From: Pseudomonadaceae bacterium
GTDB lineage: Bacteria; Pseudomonadota; Gammaproteobacteria; Pseudomonadales; Pseudomonadaceae
Assembly: GCA_900766265.1 (NCBI GenBank)
Contig: CAAFUS010000006.1
Coordinates: 434,001-498,000, forward strand
DNA length: 64,000 bases
Direction of reading: 5' to 3'
A program made the translations under genes and the position numbers. The stretch's first letter is position 1. The number at the start of each line of letters is the position of its first letter. The notes under the pieces were generated by a model. It saw only the letters and a list, made by a program, of their open reading frames with translations, made no database searches and had not been told where the DNA came from. This document shows positions 1 through 7,837 of this stretch, in pieces.

Positions 1-294
1 CTCCTGTAGAGCCACGGTCGCGGTGGCGATCACCAGCCGCTTGCCGGCCGCCTTGGCAGTGGGAATCGCGGCCAGGCTGTAGGCGACGGTCTTGCCGGTA
101 CCGGTCCCCGCTTCCACCGCGACCACCGCGGGTTCGCCGTCGCGACGACCCTCTTCATCCGTCTCGATGGAGCCCAGAACCTTGGCCACTTCGGCGATCA
201 TCAGCCGCTGGCCATAGCGCGGCTTGAGCGCCTTCGCTTCGAGAAAACGGGTATAGGCGCCCTGGATCTGGGACTTGAGTTCGGTGCTGAGCAT
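1..294 (-). CDS. dinG: ATP-dependent DNA helicase DinG (N-terminal part)
   Basis: Only the first 98 codons are inside the window; the gene runs off the left edge. DinG is an XPD-like superfamily 2 helicase with 5'-3' polarity that resolves R-loops and forked DNA after damage. The Walker A motif AGTGTGKT is visible near residue 63, preceded by a Q-motif-like RYGQR. The ATG lies 11 nt from a perfect LexA box, as expected for an SOS gene. The family usually has around 700 residues, so most domains, including the Fe-S or accessory domains that tell DinG from YoaA, are not visible. The name rests on the N-terminus and the SOS box. Confidence 0.82.
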   Translation of the reverse strand, partial: MLSTELKSQIQGAYTRFLEAKALKPRYGQRLMIAEVAKVLGSIETDEEGRRDGEPAVVAVEAGTGTGKTVAYSLAAIPTAKAAGKRLVIATATVALQE

Positions 295-304
295 GGGCGC
301 GTAG

Positions 305-320
305 CTGTATAAATTTTCAG
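305..320. promoter_or_regulatory. LexA (SOS) box of dinG
   Basis: CTG-N10-CAG with an AT-rich centre (CTGTATAAATTTTCAG), matching the gammaproteobacterial LexA consensus. It sits immediately upstream of the dinG start and overlaps a TATAAA-like -10 region, so bound LexA should block dinG transcription until DNA damage. Confidence 0.85.
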
Positions 321-378
321 TATTCCAACGTGGCGGCTATGATAGCGCGCGATTTCCCAACCGCCACCGGAGATTTCC

Positions 379-843
379 ATGACTACGTTCGCCCTCCTTT
401 ATGCCCTGCACGCCCTGGCTGGGCTCGTCTGGGTCGGTGGGATGTTCTTCGCCTGGATGATTCTCCGACCGGCGGCTGTCACCACCCTGCAGGCACCTGA
501 GCGCCTGGCGCTGTGGTCCGAAGTGCTGCATCGGTTCTTCCAATGGGTCTGGGTGGCGGTGCTGGTGCTGCCGCTAAGCGGAATCGGGCTATGGCATATG
601 CGCTTCGCCGGACTCGAGGGCGCACCGCGTTACGTGCACCTGATGGCCGGGCTTTATCTGGTCATGCTCGCGCTGTTCCTGCGCATCTCGCTGCTGCATT
701 ACCCGGCGCTGAAGACGAACGTGGCGGCCGGAACCTGGCCGCAGGCCGGTGTCGCTCTGGGTCAGATCCGCCGGCTGGTCGGCATCAACCTGCTGATGGG
801 TATCGCTGTATTCACGGCGGCCACCGCGCGGCCGATGTTCTAG
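379..843 (+). CDS. CopD-family integral membrane protein
   Basis: A 154-residue protein made almost entirely of four hydrophobic segments, at about residues 5-28, 54-74, 84-104 and 130-150. The opening LHALAGLVWVGGMFF is typical of the CopD/YqaA-like membrane domain (PF05425 type), whose members are linked to copper or haem handling but are mostly uncharacterised as stand-alone proteins. It has no soluble CopC-like partner here. It is transcribed alone, divergent from dinG and convergent with the OmpA-like gene, and ends in a strong intrinsic terminator. The family call is fairly secure; the physiological role is unknown. Confidence 0.75.
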   Translation: MTTFALLYALHALAGLVWVGGMFFAWMILRPAAVTTLQAPERLALWSEVLHRFFQWVWVAVLVLPLSGIGLWHMRFAGLEGAPRYVHLMAGLYLVMLALFLRISLLHYPALKTNVAAGTWPQAGVALGQIRRLVGINLLMGIAVFTAATARPMF

Positions 844-856
844 TGGGACGGAGACG

Positions 857-884
857 AAAAGGCCGGGCAGATACCCGGCCTTTT
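857..884. terminator. bidirectional intrinsic terminator
   Basis: GGCCGGGT/ACCCGGCC-type stem with A-run on the left and T-run on the right, between the convergent CopD-like and OmpA-like genes. It can serve both strands. Confidence 0.85.
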
Positions 885-900
885 CGTGTTTGTCCGCCTT

Positions 901-1542
901 TTACGGACGGGCTTCGACTTCCGCCTCGACACGACGGTTGATCGCACGGCCTTCCTCGGTCGCGTTGTCGGCAACCGGACGGGATTCACCGTAACCGACC
1001 GAGTTCACGCGATTGCCCTCGACGCCATACTGATTGACCAGCACGTCGCGCACGGCATTGGCACGACGCTCGGACAGACGCTGGTTGTACGCGTCGGTAC
1101 CCACGGAGTCCGTATGGCCTTCGACCACGGTAGAGGTCTGCGGGTACTGCTTCATGAAATCGGCCAGGTTCTGGATGTCGCTGTAGCTCTCGCTGCGCAC
1201 CTCGGCGCGATCGAAGTCGAATTTCACATCCAGCTCTACCCGAACCGGCTCCGCGACCGGCTCGGGCTCAGGCTCGGGCATCGGAGCTGGCTCGACGGTC
1301 TCCACCACGGCCAGCGTCTGCTGACCATCCTCGCCATGTACCCAGCAGTATGCCGCGGCCATACCGCCACCGATCACGGCGCCCCAGCCTGCATAGACCG
1401 AGCTTTCGATCGCGCCCAGCGCGGCACCACCCACACCACCTACTGCAGCGCAGGTGGGCCAATCCTGTTTCTGCACCCCGGCACAACCGGCCAGAACGGT
1501 AGTCATGAAAATCACGGGTACAGCTGTCCGTAAAGTACTCAT
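901..1542 (-). CDS. OmpA-family peptidoglycan-associated lipoprotein
   Basis: 213 residues. A lipoprotein signal peptide ends in the lipobox LAGC with Cys20 as the acylation site. A glycine-rich segment (residues about 35-62, resembling glycine-zipper membrane segments) follows, then a Pro-Glu linker (PEPEPEP, around residue 90), then a C-terminal OmpA domain from about residue 100. The domain carries GHTDSVGTDAYNQRLSERRA, the peptidoglycan-binding signature. It should sit in the outer membrane and bind the cell wall through the C-terminal domain. The architecture matches Pseudomonas OmpA-like lipoproteins, but I cannot assign a specific gene name. Confidence 0.85.
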   Translation of the reverse strand: MSTLRTAVPVIFMTTVLAGCAGVQKQDWPTCAAVGGVGGAALGAIESSVYAGWGAVIGGGMAAAYCWVHGEDGQQTLAVVETVEPAPMPEPEPEPVAEPVRVELDVKFDFDRAEVRSESYSDIQNLADFMKQYPQTSTVVEGHTDSVGTDAYNQRLSERRANAVRDVLVNQYGVEGNRVNSVGYGESRPVADNATEEGRAINRRVEAEVEARP

Positions 1543-1671
1543 TGTTAAACCTCCAGTTTGGGAACGGCCAGAACCGCCACTTCGTAATGCCAGACGCCGG
1601 CTCCGGTTGTGCCAGGACTAGGCCGCCAAGCGACTCCGCGCTAGTCTCTGAACTCATACGAGGATCCCGAT

Positions 1672-2169
1672 TTGATCAACAGCAGCTCCACTCGCACCCC
1701 GCAACAGGCCTTGGCCGCGCTCCTCGAACACTACGCGCCCGCCAGCCTGCTACACGTCGGCCGCAGCGACATTCCCGCCGTCGATGCGTTCTGCCAGGCA
1801 CATCCCGACCGCCGCCTGGGCCGCGCCGAAGCCGGTCCATTGCCTGCCGAACTGGCCAGCCAGCGCTACGACATCGCCCTGGTGGCCGACTGCCTCGAGC
1901 ATATGTCCAAGCGCAACGGCCTGGAGCTGCTCGGCGGCATACGCAACCTCAACGCGAGTCGCCTCGCCGTACTGGTCGATCTAGAAGCCACTGATTGGCA
2001 AGTCACCGATTTTTACGCCCTGGCGCTGCAGGTAAGCGATCGCTTCACACGCGCTGATCAAACCTTGACGCTCCTGACGTACGACCTGTTGCAATACAAG
2101 CAGGTTCCGGACTGGCTAAACGCCAGGTTCTGGGCGAATCCACAAATGTTCGGTAAATACTGGTGGTAG
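1672..2169 (+). CDS. conserved hypothetical protein, DUF6231-like
   Basis: 165 residues, soluble, no signal peptide. The segment YDIALVADCLEHMSKRNGLELL, the following beta-strand-like ASRLAVLVDLEA and the N-terminal ASLLHVGR resemble the Rossmann core of class I methyltransferases, but the glycine-rich SAM motif is not convincing. I recall this family from Pseudomonas as DUF6231, recognisable by its GKYWW C-terminus. The start is a TTG at 1672, chosen because GAGGA lies 7 nt upstream and no ATG fits. It overlaps or abuts the downstream YchJ-like gene, so the two are probably co-transcribed. Function unknown. Confidence 0.7.
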   Translation: MINSSSTRTPQQALAALLEHYAPASLLHVGRSDIPAVDAFCQAHPDRRLGRAEAGPLPAELASQRYDIALVADCLEHMSKRNGLELLGGIRNLNASRLAVLVDLEATDWQVTDFYALALQVSDRFTRADQTLTLLTYDLLQYKQVPDWLNARFWANPQMFGKYWW

Positions 2170-2660
2170 CCGTGAAAACAGCCATTCCCGACGACCAGCT
2201 ACCCTGCCCCTGCGCCAGCTCCGACAGTCTCGCTGACTGCTGCGGACGCTACCATGCGGGCACGCCCGCACCCAGCGCCGAAACGCTGATGCGCTCGCGC
2301 TACAGCGCCTACGTACTGGGGCTGATCGACTACCTCAGGGACACCACCCTGCCGGCGCAGCAATCGGCGCTGGACCTGGACTCGATGCGCGCCTGGAGCG
2401 CTTCTAGCACCTGGCTGGGGCTGGAAGTCGAAGAGAGCACAGTACTGGGCGGCAAGCCGGAACACGCATTGGTGCAGTTCACGGCGCGCTGGCATGACCA
2501 GGCAGGAGAACATGCGCAGCAGGAGCGCTCGGCATTCGTTCAGCACCAGGGGCGCTGGTACTACATCGACGCCACGGTACCCTTGAAGGCCAAGCGCAAC
2601 GACCCCTGCCCTTGCGGCAGCGGTCAGAAATTCAAGAAGTGCTGCGGCCCCTACGTCTGA
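2163..2660 (+). CDS. YchJ/UPF0225-family SEC-C metal-binding protein
   Basis: 165 residues with paired cysteine motifs at both ends: CPCASSDSLADCCGRYH near residue 15 and CPCGSGQKFKKCCG at the C-terminus. The second is the SEC-C zinc-binding motif also found in SecA tails. Between them lies the NTF2-like YchJ middle domain (MRSRYSAYVLG, VQFTARW, GRWYYID). The first possible start, a GTG at 2163, overlaps the previous gene by 7 nt; a second GTG at 2172 is equally plausible and would remove three residues. Role unknown in the family; the zinc sites suggest interaction with RNA, ribosome or protein partners. Confidence 0.85.
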   Translation: MVAVKTAIPDDQLPCPCASSDSLADCCGRYHAGTPAPSAETLMRSRYSAYVLGLIDYLRDTTLPAQQSALDLDSMRAWSASSTWLGLEVEESTVLGGKPEHALVQFTARWHDQAGEHAQQERSAFVQHQGRWYYIDATVPLKAKRNDPCPCGSGQKFKKCCGPYV

Positions 2661-2708
2661 CGGCCGAGCGAGGACGCCTGCCCGATCGGGCAGGCACAGC
2701 GGGACGGC

Positions 2709-3485
2709 TTACTTCTCGACGAAGGCCCGCTCGATCAGGTAGTCGCCGGGTTCGCCCATGCGCGGGGAGATCTTCAGCCCGAAGCCATCGAGCACTTCGC
2801 TGGTCTCGTCCAGCATGCTCGGGCTGCCACAGATCATCGCGCGGTCGTCCTGCGGGTTTATCGGCGGCAGGCCGATATCGCTGAACAGCTTGCCGCTGCG
2901 CATCAGGTCTGTCAGACGCCCCTGATTGCGGAAGGGCTCGCGGGTGACGGTGGGGTAATAGATGAGCTTTTCCCGAACCGCATCGCCGAAGAATTCGTTC
3001 TGCGGCAGCGCCTCAGTGATGAAGTTCTTGTAGGCCACTTCGTTCACATAGCGCACGCCGTGGATGAGGATCACCTTCTCGAAGCGCTCGTAGGTTTCCG
3101 GATCCTGGATAACGCTCATGAACGGAGCCAGACCTGTGCCGGTGCTGAGCAGGTAGAGGTGCTTGCCTGGCAGCAGGTCGCCGAGAATCAGTGTGCCGGT
3201 CGGCTTGCGGCTGACCATCAGCTCGTCGCCTTCCTTAAGGTGTTGCAGGCGCGAGGTCAGCGGGCCGTCCTGAACCTTGATGCTGAAGAATTCCAGGTGC
3301 TCTTCGTAGTTCGGGCTGGCGATGCTGTAGGCGCGCATCAGAGGGCGACCGTTGACTTCCAGGCCGATCATGACGAACTGGCCGTTCTCGAAGCGCAAGC
3401 CCGGATTACGGGTGGTCTTGAAGCTGAACAGCGTGTCGTTCCAGTGGTGAACACTGAGGACTCGCTCGACGTTCAGATTACTCAT
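2709..3485 (-). CDS. fpr: ferredoxin--NADP+ reductase
   Basis: 258 residues, the normal length for bacterial subclass I FPRs. The FAD-binding motif RAYSIASP is around residue 51, the NADP-binding STGTGLAPF around residue 114, and the C-terminal tail ends in the AFVEK type seen in Pseudomonas and Azotobacter Fpr. The enzyme moves electrons between NADPH and ferredoxin or flavodoxin and supports oxidative-stress repair of Fe-S clusters. It is divergently transcribed from the LysR gene finR, which in Pseudomonas is required for induction of fpr by superoxide. A ferredoxin gene, fdxA, lies 11 kb away in the same window. Confidence 0.93.
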   Translation of the reverse strand: MSNLNVERVLSVHHWNDTLFSFKTTRNPGLRFENGQFVMIGLEVNGRPLMRAYSIASPNYEEHLEFFSIKVQDGPLTSRLQHLKEGDELMVSRKPTGTLILGDLLPGKHLYLLSTGTGLAPFMSVIQDPETYERFEKVILIHGVRYVNEVAYKNFITEALPQNEFFGDAVREKLIYYPTVTREPFRNQGRLTDLMRSGKLFSDIGLPPINPQDDRAMICGSPSMLDETSEVLDGFGLKISPRMGEPGDYLIERAFVEK

Positions 3486-3603
3486 GCTGGGAATTCCTCG
3501 TTAGCGGGGCGCCGAACCGACGGCAGTATTACCCGACAGTTTATCGACCCCTGTAATATCTGTTAATTGAATATTAAAGATATAGGTAATCGGTTATATC
3601 GAT

Positions 3604-4530
3604 ATGCGATTTACCCTAAGACAACTCCAGGTATTTGTCGCCGTGGCCCGCCAGGAAAGCGTGTCCCGTGCCGCACAGACCCTTTCGCTTTCGCAGTCCG
3701 CCACCAGCACCTCGCTCACGGAGCTGGAGCGGCATGCCGACTGCCACCTGTTCGACCGCCTGGGCAAGCGCCTCTCGCTCAATGCTCTGGGCCGGCAATT
3801 GCTGCCCCAGGCAGTCGCCCTGCTCGATCAGGCCAAGGCGATCGAGGATCTGCTCAACGGCAAGAGCGGTTTCGGGTCCCTGAACGTGGGCGCAACCCTC
3901 ACCATCGGCAACTATCTCGCTACCTTGCTGATCGGCAGCTTCATGCAGCGCCACCCGGAATGCCGAGTGAAGCTGCACGTGCACAACACCGCGCACATCG
4001 TGCAGCAGGTCGCGCATCATGAACTTGACCTGGGTCTGATCGAAGGCAACTGCCGGCACGACGAATTGGAGGTGCAACGCTGGGTCGAGGACGAGCTGGT
4101 GGTCTTCTGCGCCCCGCAGCACCCGTTGGCGCAAGCCGGCGCGGTCGACCTGGAGCGGCTCTCGACCGAGGCGTGGATTCTACGTGAACAGGGCTCCGGC
4201 ACGCGACTGACCTTCGATCAGGCGATGCGTCACCATCCCAGACCGCTCAACGTGCGCCTCGAGCTCGAGCACACCGAAGCGATCAAGCGCGCCGTTGAGT
4301 CGGGATTGGGTATCGGCTGCATCTCGCGCCTGGCGTTGCGCGACGCCTTTCGCCGCGGCAGCCTGGTCCCGGTGGAAACCCCGGCGCTGGACCTGACCCG
4401 GCAGTTCTATTTCATCTGGCACTCTCAGAAGTACCAGACCGCCGCGATGCGCGAATTCATCGAACAGTGCCGGGCGCTCACTGCCGGCGTTAGGCGCAGC
4501 GACGAGATCGTCCTGCCGCCGATCGCCTAG
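3604..4530 (+). CDS. finR: LysR-family transcriptional regulator FinR
   Basis: 308 residues with an N-terminal winged helix-turn-helix (MRFTLRQLQVFVAVARQESV, then SRAAQTLSLSQSATSTSLTEL) and a C-terminal co-inducer-binding domain from about residue 90. It is divergent from fpr with a 118-bp AT-rich intergenic region, the arrangement of FinR in Pseudomonas, which activates fpr under superoxide stress. The intergenic region should hold both promoters and the FinR site; I did not identify a defined palindrome there. There is no strong ribosome binding site before the ATG. The name depends on synteny as well as family membership. Confidence 0.85.
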   Translation: MRFTLRQLQVFVAVARQESVSRAAQTLSLSQSATSTSLTELERHADCHLFDRLGKRLSLNALGRQLLPQAVALLDQAKAIEDLLNGKSGFGSLNVGATLTIGNYLATLLIGSFMQRHPECRVKLHVHNTAHIVQQVAHHELDLGLIEGNCRHDELEVQRWVEDELVVFCAPQHPLAQAGAVDLERLSTEAWILREQGSGTRLTFDQAMRHHPRPLNVRLELEHTEAIKRAVESGLGIGCISRLALRDAFRRGSLVPVETPALDLTRQFYFIWHSQKYQTAAMREFIEQCRALTAGVRRSDEIVLPPIA

Positions 4531-4534
4531 CCGG

Positions 4535-5182
4535 TCAGGCCGGAATGCTTTCCATCTGCTGCAGCAGCAGAGCCGCCTGGGTCCGAGTACGCACGCCGAG
4601 CTTGCGGAAAATCGCCGTGACGTGCGCCTTGATGGTGGCCTCGGAGACGTTTAGCTCGTAGGCGATCTGCTTGTTCAGCAAGCCATCGCAGACCATCGTC
4701 AGCACCCTGAACTGCTGCGGCGTGAGGCTCGACAGGCCTGCGCTGGCGGCCTTGGCCTCGTCGCTGACCGGTACCGCCGCGTCCAAGGGCGTCGGCCACC
4801 AGGCATCGCCATCGAGTACCGCACGGACGGCCGCCTGGATGGTTTCGAGCGAACTGGATTTGGGGATGAAGCCGCTGGCGCCGAATTCGCGCGCCCGGGC
4901 GACCACGGCGGCCTCCTCCTGCGCGGAGATCATCACCACCGGCAGCTGCGGATACTGGCCGCGGAGCAGCACGAGACCGGAAAAGCCATAGGCGCCGGGC
5001 ATGTTCAGATCGAGCAGAACCAGATCCCAGTCGGCGCCTTGCCCCAGGCAGGTTTCCAATTCGGCGATGCTAGCCGCCTCGACGAGACGGACGTTCTGGC
5101 CCAGCCCCAGGGTCAGGGCTTGCTGAAGCGCGCTTCTGAACAGCGGATGATCATCGGCGATGATAATTTCGTACGCGGCCAT
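4535..5182 (-). CDS. erdR: NarL/LuxR-family response regulator (ErdR/CrbR type)
   Basis: 215 residues: a receiver domain with acidic pair Asp10-Asp11, phospho-acceptor Asp58 in LLDLNMP and the conserved Lys of IPKSS, followed by a LuxR-type helix-turn-helix (LTPQQFRVL, NKQIAYELNVSEATIKAH). No histidine kinase is adjacent, which fits ErdR/AgmR-type orphan regulators in Pseudomonas. These answer a distant sensor (MxtR/CrbS) and activate acetyl-CoA synthetase and ethanol or acetate use. Position close to the recA-mutS block agrees with the P. aeruginosa order as I recall it. The start is the ATG giving MAAYEIIIADDHPLF. It converges on finR with a 4-nt gap. Confidence 0.78.
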   Translation of the reverse strand: MAAYEIIIADDHPLFRSALQQALTLGLGQNVRLVEAASIAELETCLGQGADWDLVLLDLNMPGAYGFSGLVLLRGQYPQLPVVMISAQEEAAVVARAREFGASGFIPKSSSLETIQAAVRAVLDGDAWWPTPLDAAVPVSDEAKAASAGLSSLTPQQFRVLTMVCDGLLNKQIAYELNVSEATIKAHVTAIFRKLGVRTRTQAALLLQQMESIPA

Positions 5183-5422
5183 GGCAGTTCCTATTGTTGT
5201 TATTGGCAGGACCTGGCGAGGCCAGGGCCAACACACATGCCTGGGATGACAGTCCCGACGTCCTCTCGGGCATTGGCCCGGCAGCCTGTCGGCATGCCGC
5301 ACCGGCACGGACCGTCCACCGTGAAAAACCAAAGCGGCGCAAGCATGCCCACCCTTACCGGGAGTGGTCAAGGGCAGCGCTTTACGGCAAAGTCTGCGCC
5401 TTTTTCCCACTCGAGACCATCC

Positions 5423-6319
5423 ATGCGTAGCCAAGCCCTGCGTGCCGACATTCTCATGCTGATAACCGCCATGATCTGGGGATCGGGTTTCGTCGCTCAA
5501 CGAATGGGCATGGACCACATCGGTCCGTTCCTCTATACCGGCCTGCGTTTCAGCCTGGGCGCGCTGGCACTGCTGCCGCTGGTGGTCTGGCGTGGACGAA
5601 CCGCCGCGCGCCATGAACCCTTCCTGCAGCGCGGCCTGCTGCTTGGCGGGCTGGCGATGGGAATGGCCCTGACGGTCGGCATCAACCTGCAGCAGGTGGG
5701 CCTGCTGTTCACCAGCGTCACCAACTCGGGCTTCATCACCGGACTGTACGTGATCGTCGTGCCCCTACTCGGCCTGATCATCGGTCACAAGACCGGATTG
5801 GGCACCTGGCTCGGGGCGATTCTGGCGGTGGTGGGCATGGGATTTCTGAGCATCGGCGAGGACTTCCACATCGCCCTAGGTGACTGGATACAGCTGGCCG
5901 GCGCGTTCGTGTGGGGCCTGCACGTCCTCCTGGTGGGCCTGTTCGTCAGCCGCCACGACGCCATCCGCCTGGCCTTTCTGCAATTTGCCACCTGCGCGGT
6001 GGTGAGCCTGATTCTAGCCGCCGTGTTCGAGCAGTCTTCGCTCGAAAGTATTCTCCTCGCAGGCCCTGCGCTCATTTACGGCGGTCTGTTCGCGGTCACG
6101 GTGGGATATACCTTGCAAGTGGTGGCGCAAAAGCACGCCATCGCCTCCCACGCCGCCATCATCCTCTCCCTCGAAGCGGTATTCGCCGCCATCGCCGGCG
6201 CGCTCCTACTCCAGGAAAGCCTCAGCCTGAAAGGTTATTTCGGCTGCGCCCTGATGTTCGCCGGCATGCTGGTCGCCCAGCTCTGGCCGCGCAAACTGCC
6301 GGCGGGCCAGGCCGTTTGA
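5423..6319 (+). CDS. EamA/DMT-family transporter
   Basis: 298 residues with about ten transmembrane helices arranged as two EamA repeats. The first contains MLITAMIWGSGFVAQRMG, and the second ends LSLEAVFAAIAGALLLQESLSLKGYFGCALMFAG. These are hallmark positions of the drug/metabolite transporter superfamily, whose members usually export amino acids, nucleobases or other metabolites. The ATG at 5423 was preferred over in-frame codons further upstream because the transmembrane domain starts directly after it. The gene is divergent from erdR. Substrate cannot be predicted. Confidence 0.82.
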   Translation: MRSQALRADILMLITAMIWGSGFVAQRMGMDHIGPFLYTGLRFSLGALALLPLVVWRGRTAARHEPFLQRGLLLGGLAMGMALTVGINLQQVGLLFTSVTNSGFITGLYVIVVPLLGLIIGHKTGLGTWLGAILAVVGMGFLSIGEDFHIALGDWIQLAGAFVWGLHVLLVGLFVSRHDAIRLAFLQFATCAVVSLILAAVFEQSSLESILLAGPALIYGGLFAVTVGYTLQVVAQKHAIASHAAIILSLEAVFAAIAGALLLQESLSLKGYFGCALMFAGMLVAQLWPRKLPAGQAV

Positions 6320-6325
6320 AGCACA

Positions 6326-7060
6326 TCAGAGCCCTTGCGGCTCCTGCACGCCCAGAAAGGGCCGCAGCGCCAGGTGGACGGCATCGTCCGCCGTGATCGG
6401 GCGCTGGGCCTTGGCGCCCAGATAATGCGCAGTGAAGGCATCCAGCCAGGCATTGATCGCCAGTGAAGCCGACGTGTCGCCAGCCAGCTCCAGGCACAGG
6501 GCCGCGACCTCGGCGGTACACAAATGCTCGCTCCGGGTGGAACGCCGCAGCCGGTAGCGCGACAGCTGCTCGGGGTGCAGGCTGAGCACCGGGAAGCGAT
6601 CCAGGTAGGCACTCTTGCGGAACATCTTGCGTGCCTCGGTCCAGGTCGCATCGAGCAGAATGAACAGCGGCCTTTTCCCGACCGGAACCGCAAGCTGGGA
6701 GGACACCCGCTCGGGACCGGCGTACTCGCCGGGGAACACGACCACCGGCGCCCACTGCGGATCATCCAGCAGCGCCAGCAGGCGGGGGTCGACGCCGGTA
6801 CGAAGCCAGCTGAAGGCATAGGTGCGCGGCACCACATCGGCGATCAGCCAGCCGGTATTGCTGGGCTTGAGGGGCTCGATGTCGTGCATCAGCAGGCAGA
6901 CGCCGGCCTTGGCCGAGACCTGCGGCGCCCAGGCGCACAGGCAGTGGCTGGTGGCGATTCGGCAACGCAGGCAGCGCGGCATGCGCGATCCGCGAGCAAT
7001 GAAGGGCTTGACGCTGCGCGCGAGGCGCTCGTCTCGCAGCCGCGATACGGCATGGGTCAT
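6326..7060 (-). CDS. DTW-domain tRNA-uridine aminocarboxypropyltransferase (TapT-like)
   Basis: 244 residues. The N-terminus has a cysteine cluster, CLRCRIATSHCLC, typical of the zinc-binding part of this family. The signature DxTW appears as LLDATWTEARKM around residue 136. E. coli TapT (YfiP) uses SAM to form acp3U at position 47 of certain tRNAs, and this protein has the same layout. The ATG giving MTHAVSRLRDER was chosen; in-frame codons upstream would extend into non-conserved sequence. The gene ends 6 nt from the end of the convergent EamA gene. Activity is inferred from the family. Confidence 0.82.
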   Translation of the reverse strand: MTHAVSRLRDERLARSVKPFIARGSRMPRCLRCRIATSHCLCAWAPQVSAKAGVCLLMHDIEPLKPSNTGWLIADVVPRTYAFSWLRTGVDPRLLALLDDPQWAPVVVFPGEYAGPERVSSQLAVPVGKRPLFILLDATWTEARKMFRKSAYLDRFPVLSLHPEQLSRYRLRRSTRSEHLCTAEVAALCLELAGDTSASLAINAWLDAFTAHYLGAKAQRPITADDAVHLALRPFLGVQEPQGL

Positions 7061-7184
7061 GGCAGGTGGACATGGCGATCGAAAGGAGCGCCAGTTTAGC
7101 AGAGCGGACGGTGGCGCCCGCCGGGAAAATGAACCCCACCCGAGCTGACCGGTCAACACAGGCAGTTCCCAAGGAGATTTCCCC

Positions 7185-7583
7185 ATGCAACGCCTGACCA
7201 CCCTGCTCGCCCTCTGCCTGCTCGTGCCTGTTGCCCACGCGGCCTCCCTCAAGGAGCAGCAACTGGGGCAGCTGCTCGACCGAGTCGCCAAGGAAAGCAG
7301 TGTCGGCACACCGCGGGCCATCAACTCCGACATACTGGACCAGGGCTACACCGTCGATGGCAACGAGCTGGTCAACCACCTGAGCGTGCAGCCACGCCAT
7401 GCCGCTCAGATGCGCGACAACCCTGGCGACGTACGCGGTCAGCTGGCTCAAAGCGTCTGCAACAATGAAGGCCTGCGCGTACTGCTGCAGCGGGGCGCCG
7501 TTCTGCGGTACGAGTTCAGCGAGTATCAGAGCAACCGCCCCATCGCCACCGAGCGCTATTCGGCCAGCGATTGCGGCGTCTGA
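7185..7583 (+). CDS. secreted small protein of the PA3611 type
   Basis: 132 residues with a classical Sec signal peptide (MQRLTTLLALCLLVPVAHA, cleavage after AHA). The mature domain contains one central Cys in VCNNEGL and one near the C-terminus in SASDCGV, able to form a disulfide in the periplasm. P. aeruginosa PA3611, described as a quorum-sensing-regulated protein with a solved structure, has the same size and sequence style and lies in the same chromosomal neighbourhood. Biochemical role unknown. A GGAG-type ribosome binding site lies about 8 nt upstream and an intrinsic hairpin follows. Confidence 0.75.
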   Translation: MQRLTTLLALCLLVPVAHAASLKEQQLGQLLDRVAKESSVGTPRAINSDILDQGYTVDGNELVNHLSVQPRHAAQMRDNPGDVRGQLAQSVCNNEGLRVLLQRGAVLRYEFSEYQSNRPIATERYSASDCGV

Positions 7584-7601
7584 ACACCCCCTGCCCCCTG
7601 G

Positions 7602-7626
7602 ACGCCTGGCCATCGCCAGGCGTCGT
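7602..7626 (+). terminator. hairpin terminator after the PA3611-like gene
   Basis: Nine-base-pair perfect stem ACGCCTGGC/GCCAGGCGT with loop CATC. The following T-run is weak (CGTCGTTT), so efficiency is uncertain. Confidence 0.55.
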
Positions 7627-7837
7627 CGTTTGGGTACGTCCTGTCCCCGTTATGCGCATGCGCCGAAGCGGTGAGCGACCGAACAACTAACGAACCGTCG
7701 CACCCATTCATTCCAATGCCCTTGGCAGCCCCGCACCGAATCGCTGCCTCTCTGAAGGGGCCGGCCGGCGCAGGATCGGCCTCTCCATGCCCGTTTCTGG
7801 TATACCGGGTACGCAAAGCCTTCCATGGAGACGCTGT

